From: Arthrobacter sp. EpRS71
GTDB lineage: Bacteria > Actinomycetota > Actinomycetes > Actinomycetales > Micrococcaceae
DNA: 64,000 nt
Reading direction: 5' to 3'
NCBI RefSeq assembly: GCF_001512285.1
Contig: NZ_LNUV01000006.1
Span: 2,278,809 to 2,342,808 of the forward strand
Shown in pieces: positions 8,609 to 17,896 of this stretch. The notes below the pieces were generated by a model, which saw only the letters and a program-made list of their open reading frames with translations, did not search any database and was not told the origin of the DNA. How positions within the stretch are numbered: position 1 is the stretch's first letter; each line of letters opens with the position of its first letter. Position numbers and translations under genes: made by a program.

Positions 8609-10750
8609 ATGTCCACGAATACCCCGGAAATGATGAATCGTTCAACCGCAGAAAGCGCCGCCCCCTCCCGTCGCACCTTCCTCGGCACGGCAGCTGCAGC
8701 GACGGCGCTCGCGGCTGCTGGTTCCCTGCTGCCTCCATCGGTGCAGGCCGCCATGGCTAAGCCAGTCCCGGCGGGAAGCTTGAAGTCCATCAAGCATGTG
8801 ATTGTCCTGATGCAGGAGAATCGATCCTTCGACCACTATTTCGGCTCGCTGCGCGGTGTCCGCGGGTACGGCGACAAGTCCCTGACCCGCCTGCCCAATG
8901 GCAAGTCCATGTTTGAGCAGCCCCGGGCTACCGGTGAAACCGTGTTGCCGTTCTCCCTCCGCAAGGCCGCCGAACTCGCTGGCAGGCCCGGTTCCGACAT
9001 CCAGTACTTGGGCGACCTGGACCACTCCTTCAACGGGACCACCACGGCGTGGAACAACGGCTGGTGTGACAGGTGGATTCCTGCGAAGAGCGCCTCGACC
9101 ATGACTTTCTACGAACGCCAGGACATCCCGCTGCAGTACGAACTCGCGGACACCTTCACCATCTGCGATGCCTACCACTGCTCGGTCAACGGCTCCACGA
9201 ATCCCAACCGCAACTATCTCTGGAGCGGTACCACGGGCAATGAGCCCGGAACCACCCAGCGCGCCGTCACCAATGCGGCTTATAGCTACGATCACGGCGG
9301 CTACAGCTGGACCACCTACCCCGAGCGCCTGGAACAGTCGGGAATTTCATGGAAGATCTACCAGGACTGGGACAACTTCACCGACAACGCCGTGGAGTAC
9401 TTCCAAACGTTCAAGGAGATCGGACGCAAAATTCTCGCATCCGTGGATGGAAACCTCCGGACCACCGAAGAGTTCTACGATCACTTGGCAGGGAAGCCCG
9501 CAGCCGAGCAGGACCGCCTCCTTGCCCAACTGGAGCAGGGACGCGCCACCCTCACGGAAGCCGAGAGGTCCCTGTTCGACAAAGCCATGTGGCGGGGACG
9601 TCCGGATACTCTCCTGGAACGTCTCGGGGCAGACATCGCAGGCGGCACACTGCCGAAGGTTAGCTGGTTGGTACCGTCCGCAGCCGATTCCGAACACCCC
9701 GGTGCATCCACACCGGTGGGCAGCGCCAACTTCGTCTACCGGCTCCTGGACACTGTGGCCAGCAACCCTGACACCTGGGACAGCACCGCCATCTTCCTGA
9801 ACTTTGACGAGAACGATGGCTACTTCGACCACGTCCCTCCGCCCGTCCAGCCCCGACCAACCTCAGGTGAGTCCACGGACTGGACCACAGCCCGGCCCAT
9901 CGGCCTGGGACCGCGGGTGCCCATGACCGTTGTTTCCCCTTGGACCGTGGGCGGCTACGTGAGCTCCGAAGTCTTCGATCACACCTCGGTGCTCCGCTTC
10001 CTTGAACGCTGGACGGGTGTTGAGGAACCGAACATCTCTCCGTGGCGCCGTGAGATCTGCGGGGACCTGACCGGTGTCTTCAACTTCCATTCCCCCGGCA
10101 CGCCTCCAACCCTTGAGCACCCCGACGCTGTTCCGACCAAGATCAGCCGCTGGCGCCCGAATCCCCCCGCGGTCCAGGTGGCCCCCCTTCAGGAAACGGG
10201 AAGCAGGCCCGCCCGCCCGCTCCCGTACAGGCCTCGGGTTTCCGCTTCGGTGCTAGCCGGCAAGGTCGCGCTGACGCTCGCCAATACCGGGACACGCTCG
10301 GCCCACTTCACGGTGTATGGCTACGCGGGCGAAGTCACTGAACCCCGCCACGTGGACGTCCTCGGCCAGCAGAATGTGGACCTGCCCGCCCCTACCAGCA
10401 CCGTAGACGTCGTCGTCACAGGCCCCAACCGGTACCACTACGAACTGAAGGGCACGACGGCGGGCGCTGCGTCCGGCGTCGACGTCACCGTCAACGGGCG
10501 CCGAGGGAAGAGGGATATTGAAGTGGAGCTGCGCAACAACGGCGCAGCAACCGTGACCCTGGCACTGAAGTCACTGCAGTACACGGAGGGCATCGAGACC
10601 GTGAAACTGAAGGCGGGGCACACCAGGAAGATCGGTTGGGAGACCTTGAACGGCTGGTACGACCTGGAAGTGACGTCTGCCGAAGACACCACGTTCCGCC
10701 GTCGCCTGACCGGCCGTGAGGAAGACGGCAGCGACGGAATCTCCGGCTAA
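8609..10750 (+). CDS. Phosphocholine-type phospholipase C, Tat-exported
   Basis: 713 aa secreted phospholipase C of the non-haemolytic/PlcH-PlcN type, which cleaves phosphatidylcholine-like lipids. A Tat signal covers residues 15-48: SRRTFLG with R21-R22, a hydrophobic core, then PSVQA as a likely signal peptidase site. The phosphoesterase core opens with HVIVLMQENRSFDHYFG (E70, N71), the metal-ligand motif of the family, and has FDENDGYFDHVPPP near residue 395. The last 200 residues form two DUF756-type beta repeats. An AAAGG RBS lies 9 nt before the ATG. It may serve phosphate or choline acquisition; no regulator is visible nearby. Confidence 0.92.
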   Translation: MSTNTPEMMNRSTAESAAPSRRTFLGTAAAATALAAAGSLLPPSVQAAMAKPVPAGSLKSIKHVIVLMQENRSFDHYFGSLRGVRGYGDKSLTRLPNGKSMFEQPRATGETVLPFSLRKAAELAGRPGSDIQYLGDLDHSFNGTTTAWNNGWCDRWIPAKSASTMTFYERQDIPLQYELADTFTICDAYHCSVNGSTNPNRNYLWSGTTGNEPGTTQRAVTNAAYSYDHGGYSWTTYPERLEQSGISWKIYQDWDNFTDNAVEYFQTFKEIGRKILASVDGNLRTTEEFYDHLAGKPAAEQDRLLAQLEQGRATLTEAERSLFDKAMWRGRPDTLLERLGADIAGGTLPKVSWLVPSAADSEHPGASTPVGSANFVYRLLDTVASNPDTWDSTAIFLNFDENDGYFDHVPPPVQPRPTSGESTDWTTARPIGLGPRVPMTVVSPWTVGGYVSSEVFDHTSVLRFLERWTGVEEPNISPWRREICGDLTGVFNFHSPGTPPTLEHPDAVPTKISRWRPNPPAVQVAPLQETGSRPARPLPYRPRVSASVLAGKVALTLANTGTRSAHFTVYGYAGEVTEPRHVDVLGQQNVDLPAPTSTVDVVVTGPNRYHYELKGTTAGAASGVDVTVNGRRGKRDIEVELRNNGAATVTLALKSLQYTEGIETVKLKAGHTRKIGWETLNGWYDLEVTSAEDTTFRRRLTGREEDGSDGISG

Positions 10751-10762
10751 CCACTACCAAGA

Positions 10763-10824
10763 AATCCGGCTCTTGTTCGTCACCCCGCCGCAGAACGGTG
10801 AGGAATGCGAACAAGAGCCGGATT
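10763..10824. terminator. Long-stem bidirectional terminator, family B copy 1
   Basis: Perfect 17-bp arms at 10763-10779 and 10808-10824, ending AATCC...GGATT, with a 28-nt loop. It sits between the convergent phospholipase and cystathionine gamma-synthase genes. A related element, similar in arms and loop, occurs at 59732-59796. Confidence 0.8.
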
Positions 10825-10831
10825 CGAAGGA

Positions 10832-11995
10832 CTAGCTGATCTTGGCGAAGGCCTGTTCAAGGTCTGCGATGAGGTCCTCAGCTTCTTCAATGCCGCAGGA
10901 GAGGCGAAGGAGGTTGACCGGGACGGCCAGCTCAGTACCCTTCACGGAGGCGTGGGTCATCTCTGACGGATAGTTCATCAGGGACTCGATGCCACCTAGA
11001 GATTCGGCCAACGTGAACACGGAGGTGGACTCAGCAACCGTGCGGGCAGCCGCCTCGCCGCCCTTGAACTGCACAGAAACCATGCCGCCGAACTTCTTCA
11101 TCTGCTTGGCAGCGAGCTGGTGCCCAGGGTGGTCCGGGAGGCCCGGGTAGAGCACGGCTTCCACCTCGGGGCGCTGCAGCAACCATTCAGCCACAGCCTG
11201 ACCGTTCTCACTGTGACGGTCCATGCGAACACCCAGCGTCTTCAAACCGCGGGTAGTCAGGAAGGCATCCATCGGGCCGGACACCGCGCCCACCGCGAAC
11301 TGGATGAAACCGATCTTCTCGGCAAGTTCGGCGTCCTTAACCACAATGGCACCGCCCACCACATCGGAGTGGCCGCCGATGTACTTGGTGGTGGAGTGGA
11401 CCACAACATCGGCGCCCAAGGCCAGCGGAGTCTGCAAGTAGGGGGACGCGAAGGTGTTGTCCACCACCAGGAGGGCACCGGCGTCGTGCGCCACGGCGGC
11501 GAGAGCCTCGATGTCCGTGATTTTCATCATCGGGTTGGAGGGCGTCTCCACCCACACCAGGCGCGTCTTGTTGGCAGCAACCGCAGCGGTCACGGCGTCG
11601 AGATCAGACATGTCCACCGGGGTGTTGCCGATGCCCCAGTCCCCCAGCACCCGGTTGATCAGGCGATAGGTACCACCGTAGGCGTCGTTGCCCAGCACAA
11701 TGTGGTCTCCCGGCCGGGCAAGCGCCCGGATCAGTGAATCCTCAGCTGCCAGGCCCGAGCCGAAGGAGAACGCAGCCGTGCCACCTTCAAGTGCAGCGAG
11801 CTGCTCCTGCAGGGCGTCACGGGTGGGGTTGCCGCCCCGGCCGTACTCGTATCCTGAGCGGAGGTTGCCGATACCGTCCTGGGCGTACGTGGTGCTGAAG
11901 TGCAGCGGGGGCACCACAGCGCCGGTCACTGGTTCGAAAGCCTGTCCTGCGTGGACGGCGCGCGTGTTGAACCCGGCGTTGTTGGTGGCAGACAT
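10832..11995 (-). CDS. metB: Cystathionine gamma-synthase (trans-sulfuration PLP enzyme)
   Basis: 387 aa PLP enzyme that joins an activated homoserine with cysteine to give cystathionine, or works in the reverse direction as a gamma-lyase. Start ATG 11995 is chosen because AGAGGAG lies 6 nt upstream; a start eight codons earlier lacks an RBS. The Schiff-base lysine is K204 in STTKYIGGHSDVVGG; other family marks are TYAQDG, GRGGNPTRDALQ, and NLLRLSCGIEEAEDLI near the C-terminus. It lies 67 bp downstream of the cystathionine beta-synthase gene on the same strand, so cysteine and homocysteine can be interconverted by one operon. Gamma-synthase and gamma-lyase cannot be told apart by eye. Confidence 0.9.
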   Translation of the reverse strand: MSATNNAGFNTRAVHAGQAFEPVTGAVVPPLHFSTTYAQDGIGNLRSGYEYGRGGNPTRDALQEQLAALEGGTAAFSFGSGLAAEDSLIRALARPGDHIVLGNDAYGGTYRLINRVLGDWGIGNTPVDMSDLDAVTAAVAANKTRLVWVETPSNPMMKITDIEALAAVAHDAGALLVVDNTFASPYLQTPLALGADVVVHSTTKYIGGHSDVVGGAIVVKDAELAEKIGFIQFAVGAVSGPMDAFLTTRGLKTLGVRMDRHSENGQAVAEWLLQRPEVEAVLYPGLPDHPGHQLAAKQMKKFGGMVSVQFKGGEAAARTVAESTSVFTLAESLGGIESLMNYPSEMTHASVKGTELAVPVNLLRLSCGIEEAEDLIADLEQAFAKIS

Positions 11996-12062
11996 GGAAG
12001 CTCCTCTAGGTTCGTTCATCGGATAGGTTCGTTCAGAAATTGCAGGGGTCAGCTCGCGGCGC

Positions 12063-13448
12063 TTAATTGCTCAGGTAGGCCAGGAGGTCGTGGCGCGTCA
12101 GGATGCCCACGGGCGCTCCGGCGAAGGTCACCATGACGGTATCGACGTCGGACAGCAGCGCACGGGCGGCGGAAATGGTTTCCAGGGATCCGATCACCGG
12201 AAGCCGATCACCCATGTGTTCGGAGACCTTGTCCGCCAGCTTCGCTTCACCGCGGAAGAGTTTGCTGGTGAGGCTGCGCTCGTCCACAGCACCCATCACC
12301 TCACCCATGACCACGGGCGGCTCCTGGGAGAGCACCGGGATGTGGGAGACGCCAAACTCGTTCATGATGTTGATGACATCGCGGACTGTTTCGTTCGGGT
12401 GGATGTGGACCAAATCCGGCATCTCGCCCGTCTTGGATTTGAGCACCTCGCCCACGGAAGCTTCTTCTCCGCCGGAGAGGAAGCCGTAGGAACGCATCCA
12501 TTGGTCGTTGAAGATCTTGGCGAGGTAGCCACGGCCGGAGTCCGGGAGGATCACCACCACAACGGCCGATTCGTCCAGGTCCTTGGCAGCGTGCAGCGCC
12601 GCAACCACGGCCATGCCGGAGGAACCGCCCACCAGGAGGCCTTCCTCTCGGGCGAGACGGCGGGTCATGGAGAAAGAGTCGGCATCAGACACGGCGATCA
12701 CGTCATCGGGAACGGTGGGATCGTAGTTGCCGGGCCACATGTCCTCGCCCACGCCCTCCACGAAATAGGGTCGACCGGTTCCGCCTGAGTAGACCGAACC
12801 TTCCGGGTCCGCGCCGATGACCTTGACCTGGCCGCCGTCGGACTCTGCGCGGTCCGCCGAGACCTGCTTGAGGTACCGTCCCGTACCGGTGATGGTGCCA
12901 CCGGTGCCCGCACCGATGACCACATGGGTGACCCGGCCGTCGGTGTCCTGCCAGATTTCCGGGCCTGTGGACTCGAAGTGGCTGCCGGGGGCGGCGGGAT
13001 TGGAGAACTGGTCCGGTTTGAAGGCGCCCGGGATCTCCTTGACCAGGCGGTCGGATACGCCGTAGTAGCTTTGCGGGCTGTCGGGAGCCACGGAGGTGGG
13101 CGTCACCACAACGTCGGCGCCGTATGCCTTAAGCACGGCGCGCTTATCCTCGCCCACCTTGTCCGGCACCACGAAAATGCACTTATAGCCCTTTTGCTGG
13201 GCTACAAGCGCCAGCCCAACTCCGGTGTTGCCCGACGTCGGCTCAACAATGGTTCCGCCCGGCTTGAGCCGACCATCCTTTTCCGCGTCTTCGATCATCT
13301 TCACGGCGATCCGATCCTTGATGGACCCCCCGGGATTGAGGTATTCGAGCTTCACGAGGACGGTGGCTTTGATGCCCTCCGTGACGTGGTTGAGCTTGAT
13401 GAGCGGCGTATTGCCGATGAGGTCCAACACGGACTGGGCATACTTCAT
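12063..13448 (-). CDS. cbs: Cystathionine beta-synthase
   Basis: 461 aa. Makes cystathionine from serine and homocysteine. Residues 1-320 are the PLP fold type II core with the PLP lysine K44 in NPGGSIKDRIA, the substrate loop EPTSGNTGVGLA and the glycine-rich cofactor loop GAGTGGTITGTGRYLK. Residues 335-461 hold two CBS domains (VRDVINIMNEFGVSHIPV and a second ending GILTRHDLLAYL), which in related enzymes bind adenosyl ligands. No haem-binding N-terminal extension is present, unlike the mammalian enzyme. First gene of a probable cbs-metB operon. Confidence 0.93.
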   Translation of the reverse strand: MKYAQSVLDLIGNTPLIKLNHVTEGIKATVLVKLEYLNPGGSIKDRIAVKMIEDAEKDGRLKPGGTIVEPTSGNTGVGLALVAQQKGYKCIFVVPDKVGEDKRAVLKAYGADVVVTPTSVAPDSPQSYYGVSDRLVKEIPGAFKPDQFSNPAAPGSHFESTGPEIWQDTDGRVTHVVIGAGTGGTITGTGRYLKQVSADRAESDGGQVKVIGADPEGSVYSGGTGRPYFVEGVGEDMWPGNYDPTVPDDVIAVSDADSFSMTRRLAREEGLLVGGSSGMAVVAALHAAKDLDESAVVVVILPDSGRGYLAKIFNDQWMRSYGFLSGGEEASVGEVLKSKTGEMPDLVHIHPNETVRDVINIMNEFGVSHIPVLSQEPPVVMGEVMGAVDERSLTSKLFRGEAKLADKVSEHMGDRLPVIGSLETISAARALLSDVDTVMVTFAGAPVGILTRHDLLAYLSN

Positions 13449-13502
13449 AGATACAAAGTTACCGTCTGGTCGCTGTTGAACCTGACGCGAGGCAGCGAGG
13501 GG

Positions 13503-13895
13503 CTAGGTACCGGCCGAGGTGTCGTTTTGCCAGACACCCAAGATGTTGCCCTCGGTGTCCTTGAAGTAGGCGAACCACCCCATGGCCGGCACTGCATCCT
13601 TGGCTTGGACCACGCTGCCGCCTGCTGATTCGATCTGTGCCAATGCGGCGTCGAGATCCTCAACATCGATGGTGAGGATGGGCGTCTTCAGTTCGTTCGT
13701 GCGCGGAAACAGCGCCCCGTTGATGGCACCTGGCTCGTTGGGGGCACCGGTCTCCTCATTGGAGGGCGCCGTGATGGCCGCCGTGTACTCCATGCCTTCC
13801 ATGGGGATCAGGGTCCAGCCGAAGGCACTCTGGTAGAAAGTGTTGGCTCTGTCCTTGTTGTCCGTGGGAATTTCGAAATGCACTATGGCAGCCAT
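13503..13895 (-). CDS. VOC-fold protein (glyoxalase/bleomycin-resistance superfamily)
   Basis: 130 aa single-domain VOC protein starting MAAIVHFEIPTDN. ATG 13895 is preceded by AAGGAG at 8 nt, while the much longer upstream extension of the frame has no support. It has two beta-alpha-beta-beta-beta halves; the second ends YFKDTEGNILGVWQND, the usual glutamate ligand region. It ends 54 bp before the cbs gene and runs in the same direction. Enzymatic activity unknown. Confidence 0.85.
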   Translation of the reverse strand: MAAIVHFEIPTDNKDRANTFYQSAFGWTLIPMEGMEYTAAITAPSNEETGAPNEPGAINGALFPRTNELKTPILTIDVEDLDAALAQIESAGGSVVQAKDAVPAMGWFAYFKDTEGNILGVWQNDTSAGT

Positions 13896-14037
13896 GGTTT
13901 GCGCTCCTTGTTTGTGGCATTGTTCCTTGGATGCGGCGCGGCCCACCCACGCCACATCAGGGAGTCTAGCGGCGGGTGGTTGCTGGCGTAAGGTGCTCAG
14001 GCTGCAGATTGTCAGCCGCTCGTGGGACCATGAAAAC

Positions 14038-15009
14038 ATGACCATCGCAGAAGCCCCGCCCCTTGTTGCGGCCGCGGCTGATGCAGCCATCCGGTGGCAT
14101 CCCGGGGCTTCGTTCCGCTTGGACCAAACCATGTTTCCGCTCATGCGAGGCGCTGCGGATCCTTCCTTTGCAGCACACTCCAGCGGTTTTTGGATGGCCT
14201 TCACTACCCCTTCCGGTCCGGCGTCGCTCCGCCTTTCAGGAGGTGGCCTGGGGGCCGGGTGCTTCGTGGATGCCCAGGCTTGGGGACCAGGAGCAGAAGA
14301 CGCGGTGGCTGCTGTGCCCAGGCTTCTGGGCGCCCAGGACGACTGGTCGGCTTTCGATGAGCCCGGATTCCATGCCACCCTCCCGCGGCTTGTCACAGAA
14401 TCACGACGCCGGAACCTAGCTCTGCGGCTGCCCTCCACAGGGCGGATGGTGGACGCACTGGTGCCGGCCGTCCTGGAACAAAAAGTCACGTCTTTGGAGG
14501 CACGGCGCGGTTACCGGTACTTGATGTACCGCTACGGAACGCCTGCCCCTGGTAAAGCTCCTGCCGGGCTTCTGGTCCCTCCCACCGCCAGGCAGTGGCT
14601 GGCCGTCCCGTCCTGGGAGTGGCACAAGGCAGGGGTTGGACCACAGCGTTCAGCCACTGTGATGCGGGCGCTGCAGTCCGCCGTCGCCCTTGAACGGCTG
14701 GCGGACTTGGACTCGGCCCAGGCCGGCGCCAAACTGCAAACCATACCGGGCATCGGAATCTGGACTGCTGCCGAAGTGGTCCAACGCACCCACGGCTGCC
14801 CGGACTCAATCTCCGTGGGCGATTACCATTTGGCCGCTTACGTGGGGTACGCCTTGACGGGTCAAAAGACCGACGACGCGGGCATGATCGAGCTGCTGGA
14901 GCCGTGGCGTGGCCAGAGGCAGCGGCTGGTGCGGATGCTTTATCTCAGTGGCTTCCGCAAGCCCACTTTCGGTCCTCGAATGACGGTCCAGGATCACCGC
15001 CGCCACTGA
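14038..15009 (+). CDS. DNA-3-methyladenine glycosylase II-like (HhH-GPD)
   Basis: 323 aa from ATG 14038, the first methionine before the conserved region; the frame stays open another 66 codons upstream but overlaps the divergent VOC gene. Removes alkylated bases in base excision repair. The helix-hairpin-helix is LQTIPGIGIWTAAEVV and the catalytic aspartate should lie in SVGDYHLAAYVG (about residue 262). The AlkA-like N-domain has the conserved EQKVTSLEARRGYRYLM segment. Monocistronic and divergent from the VOC gene. Confidence 0.88.
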   Translation: MTIAEAPPLVAAAADAAIRWHPGASFRLDQTMFPLMRGAADPSFAAHSSGFWMAFTTPSGPASLRLSGGGLGAGCFVDAQAWGPGAEDAVAAVPRLLGAQDDWSAFDEPGFHATLPRLVTESRRRNLALRLPSTGRMVDALVPAVLEQKVTSLEARRGYRYLMYRYGTPAPGKAPAGLLVPPTARQWLAVPSWEWHKAGVGPQRSATVMRALQSAVALERLADLDSAQAGAKLQTIPGIGIWTAAEVVQRTHGCPDSISVGDYHLAAYVGYALTGQKTDDAGMIELLEPWRGQRQRLVRMLYLSGFRKPTFGPRMTVQDHRRH

Positions 15010-15020
15010 CTCTTTAAAGC

Positions 15021-15081
15021 AACGCGGGGTCACTTATGGCCCCCTTTAAGGCGCTGAAAGGGCCATAAGTGACCCCGCGTT
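15021..15081. repeat. Palindromic repeat family A, copy 1 (probable bidirectional terminator)
   Basis: Perfect 22-bp arms at 15021-15042 and 15060-15081, beginning AACGCGGGGTCACTTATG. It starts 11 bp after the glycosylase stop and ends 3 bp before the TAA of the convergent DUF559 gene. Same arm core as 16070-16136 and 47747-47809. Confidence 0.85.
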
Positions 15082-15084
15082 TGC

Positions 15085-16005
15085 TTATGCGGCGCGCAGT
15101 TTCGCTTTCTTGATTCTCCCGATCGCTCGGGCAAATCCATCAGCCAGGTCGTCTGCGTTGAACTTGAAATAGCTCCAACCGGCGCTGAGAAACGCCTCAT
15201 CCCGCCGATTGTCCCGCGACTGTTGCTGTCTCGTCAGGTGATGGGCGCCGTCGTACTGGATAGCTATACGGTAGCGCCGGTATCCAAGATCCGCTGTCGG
15301 AGACCAAGGGTCTTCGGGATTCAACTGCACTTGTAATTCCGGTTCGGGGAGCCCGGCATCGCACATTGCCAACCGTAAGAAGGTTTCAGGGTACGAGTCA
15401 GCCCCAACGCGCATCTCATCTAAAGCAAGGCGGGCTTTCTCCACGCCCTGAAGGTTGGGGTGCTGACGGATCAATAGCCTAAGACCGGACGGGTAGGCGT
15501 ATGGCTCAACACGTAACTCCAAAGCTGGCCTGGGCTTGCGGATCAGTTGGTCGCCCATGGCGATCACGTACGGAAGTGGCAGTGACTTCGCCAAATCCAG
15601 CCAGGTGCGTGGACGCACAGAAATCGGGATGCCGTCGAAGTCCATGACTTCCCCTGGAATGACGTGAACCCTGTGCCCCGTGACGCCTTCCCTGCGGACA
15701 CACGGCAGATGGCGTGGCTTGCTCAGATGAACAGTTTGCTGGTCCGCCATCCACGGTGGGAGGCCCAACCCCGTCAGGAGAGCGGCCGTTTGGTGTGATA
15801 CCCAGGCGGAGGGTGTGGCTGCTGTAAGTATTCGTGCCCGTTCACCCAGTTCCAGGTCGCGTGCTCTTGGCACATAGATCAGCCGGCCACCGGTTTCCAG
15901 GTCATTAGCCCTCAGACGCTTTCGCGGCACGCCCTCAGCGCGGGATTCGTAGATGGTGAATGGCCTGTTCTCGAGCCCTTCCGGCAACGATGTGTAACGA
16001 ACCAT
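15085..16005 (-). CDS. DUF559 domain protein (PD-(D/E)XK/Vsr-like C-terminus)
   Basis: 306 aa. The last 110 residues fit DUF559, an endonuclease-like fold: YPETFLRLAMCDAGLPEPELQVQ, DLGYRRYRIAIQYDGAHH and GWSYFKFNADDL give the E...D...QYDG pattern of PD-(D/E)XK proteins. The first 180 residues resemble the helical/winged part often annotated as AbiEi-like in actinobacterial DUF559 proteins. ATG 16005 (MVRYTSLPEG) is chosen; the frame extends 23 codons further into the upstream palindrome. No RBS is clear. The gene is bracketed by two copies of the same palindrome. Function unknown; nuclease or antitoxin-like roles are both possible. Confidence 0.75.
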   Translation of the reverse strand: MVRYTSLPEGLENRPFTIYESRAEGVPRKRLRANDLETGGRLIYVPRARDLELGERARILTAATPSAWVSHQTAALLTGLGLPPWMADQQTVHLSKPRHLPCVRREGVTGHRVHVIPGEVMDFDGIPISVRPRTWLDLAKSLPLPYVIAMGDQLIRKPRPALELRVEPYAYPSGLRLLIRQHPNLQGVEKARLALDEMRVGADSYPETFLRLAMCDAGLPEPELQVQLNPEDPWSPTADLGYRRYRIAIQYDGAHHLTRQQQSRDNRRDEAFLSAGWSYFKFNADDLADGFARAIGRIKKAKLRAA

Positions 16006-16069
16006 GCACTCAAGTGTGCAGGTAAAACGTGTGCTGCCCGGAGTTATCCACAGGTCAGCCGGCAGTCTG

Positions 16070-16136
16070 AGCAACGCGGGGTCACTTATGGCCCCCTCAG
16101 CCGCGTTTAGGGGGCCATAAGTGACCCCGCGTTGCT
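16070..16136. repeat. Palindromic repeat family A, copy 2
   Basis: Perfect 28-bp arms at 16070-16097 and 16109-16136 with an 11-nt loop. It touches the TAA (16137-16139) of the acyl-CoA ligase gene and lies 64 bp upstream of the DUF559 start, so it probably terminates the ligase transcript. Confidence 0.88.
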
Positions 16137-17813
16137 TTAGAGGTGCAGCCGGGTCACTGCGTCTTGCCGCATATCCACCTTCCGCACTTTGCCCGAGACC
16201 GTCATGGGGAACTGCTCGCGGATATCGACGTAGCGCGGAATCTTGTAGTGGGCCAGCTTGCCCCTGCAGTAGTCAGCCAGATCCTCGGCGGTCAGGGAAG
16301 GTGCGCCCGCCTTGAGGATGATGCAGGCCATCAGCTCTTCGCCGTACTTTTCGTCCGGAACCCCAATGACCTGCACGTCCTGGATGGATGGGTGAAGGTA
16401 CAGGAATTCCTCGATCTCCCGCGGGTAGATATTCTCGCCGCCGCGGATCACCATGTCTTTGATCCGGCCCTCGATCACCAGGTACCCGTCCGCCTCCATG
16501 CGGGCAAGGTCACCGGTGTGCATCCAGCCCTCAGCGTCCACTGCCTCAGCGGTTTTGTCCGGCTGGCCCCAGTAGCCCTGCATCACCGAGTAACCCCGCG
16601 TGCAGAGCTCGCCGATCACACCACGCTCCACTACTTCCCCCGAACCCGGATCAATGATGCGGCTCTCCAAGTGCGGCATTGTCCTGCCCACCGTGCCGGT
16701 CCGCTGCTCCAAGGTGTCGCCAGCCCGGGTCATGGTGGACACAGGCGAAGTTTCTGTCATGCCGTAGCAAATGGCCACGTCAACCATGTGCATCTCATCG
16801 ATCACCCGGCGCATCACCTCTATGGGACACAAAGAGCCCGCCATCACCCCTGTCCTGAGTGTGGAGAGGTCATAGGAGGTGAAGTCCTCCAGCGCGAGCT
16901 CGGCAATGAACATGGTGGGCACCCCGTACAGGGACGTCCCACCAAAATCCTGCACCGCTTCCAACGCCGCCGAGGCACTGAACCCACGGCCCGGAATGAT
17001 GGTGGCCGCACCGAAACTCAGCGCATTCAGGTTTCCGATCACCATGCCGAAGCAGTGATAGAACGGCACGGGAATCACCACCCGGTCGCGCTCGGTGTAG
17101 TTCAGGAGCCGGCCGATCGAGTGCCCGTTATTGAGGATGTTGTGATGCGTCAGGGTGGCACCCTTTGGGAAACCTGTGGTCCCTGAGGTGTACTGCAGGT
17201 TGATGGGATCGTGCGGGTCCAGTTCCGCCATGCGGTCCCGTAACGCTGAAGGCCCGACGCCGTCCGCCCGGGTCAGGAGTTCGCCGTACGTGAGTTCGTG
17301 GTTGGCTTCCGGGACGCCCACGGTGAGTCCCGATTCCGGCGCCCCCGGAAGGAAGACGATCTCCCGGAGATCGGAACAGTTACTGGCGGCATCCCTGGCC
17401 ATGCCAACGTAATCGCTGTTCTTATCCGAAGGCGCGGTTACCAGCATCCGCATACCATTCTGTTTCACCACGAACTCCAGCTCGTGGCTCCGGTAGGCCG
17501 GGTTCACGTTCACCAGCACCGCACCGATCTTGGCCGTGGCGTACTGAAGGATGGTCCACTCAGCGCAATTGGGGCTCCAAATGCCTATTCTTTCGCCTTT
17601 GCTCACGCCCATGGCGAGCAGCGCGCGGGCGAGGTGATCGACGTCGTCGTTCAGCTTTTGGTAGCTCCACCGGCGGGCGTCACCACCTGGTGCGGCAGCG
17701 GCCTCGATCAGCGCATCCCGCAAGGGGAACTGCGCAGCGATGCGCTCAAAATTGGCACCAATGGTCTCTTCAAGCAGCGGGACGTCAGTGTCTCCGGCGG
17801 TGTAGGACAACAT
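16137..17813 (-). CDS. Fatty-acyl-CoA synthetase (AMP-binding)
   Basis: 558 aa adenylate-forming ligase that activates carboxylic acids to CoA thioesters. The ATP loop is YTSGTTGFPKGATLTHHN. YGMTETSPVSTMT is the A5 motif, YWGQPDKTAEAVDAEGWMHTGDLARMEADGYLVIEGRIKD (split here as GWMHTGDLARM and IEGRIKDM) the hinge region, and GGENIYPREIEEFLY the A8 region. The catalytic lysine is near the end in MTVSGKVRKVDM. This architecture fits medium/long-chain acyl-CoA ligases of the FadD3/AMP-binding group. Divergent from the small monooxygenase gene, 83 bp between starts. Confidence 0.9.
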   Translation of the reverse strand: MLSYTAGDTDVPLLEETIGANFERIAAQFPLRDALIEAAAAPGGDARRWSYQKLNDDVDHLARALLAMGVSKGERIGIWSPNCAEWTILQYATAKIGAVLVNVNPAYRSHELEFVVKQNGMRMLVTAPSDKNSDYVGMARDAASNCSDLREIVFLPGAPESGLTVGVPEANHELTYGELLTRADGVGPSALRDRMAELDPHDPINLQYTSGTTGFPKGATLTHHNILNNGHSIGRLLNYTERDRVVIPVPFYHCFGMVIGNLNALSFGAATIIPGRGFSASAALEAVQDFGGTSLYGVPTMFIAELALEDFTSYDLSTLRTGVMAGSLCPIEVMRRVIDEMHMVDVAICYGMTETSPVSTMTRAGDTLEQRTGTVGRTMPHLESRIIDPGSGEVVERGVIGELCTRGYSVMQGYWGQPDKTAEAVDAEGWMHTGDLARMEADGYLVIEGRIKDMVIRGGENIYPREIEEFLYLHPSIQDVQVIGVPDEKYGEELMACIILKAGAPSLTAEDLADYCRGKLAHYKIPRYVDIREQFPMTVSGKVRKVDMRQDAVTRLHL

Positions 17814-17896
17814 GACGGAACGCTACCAAGGGACTGCCCGCAACAGAACCGTAACCACCTCCAGCGGGGTCGTGTCCTGCCGGTAGTGTTGGAACC

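Noticed and set aside
10832..13448. Riboswitch search in leaders of metB, cbs and mmuM
   Set aside because: Leaders are short or occupied by terminators, and no SAM or cobalamin riboswitch core could be seen.
16006..16074. 23-codon extension of the DUF559 gene
   Set aside because: It runs into the family A palindrome and has no start signal.
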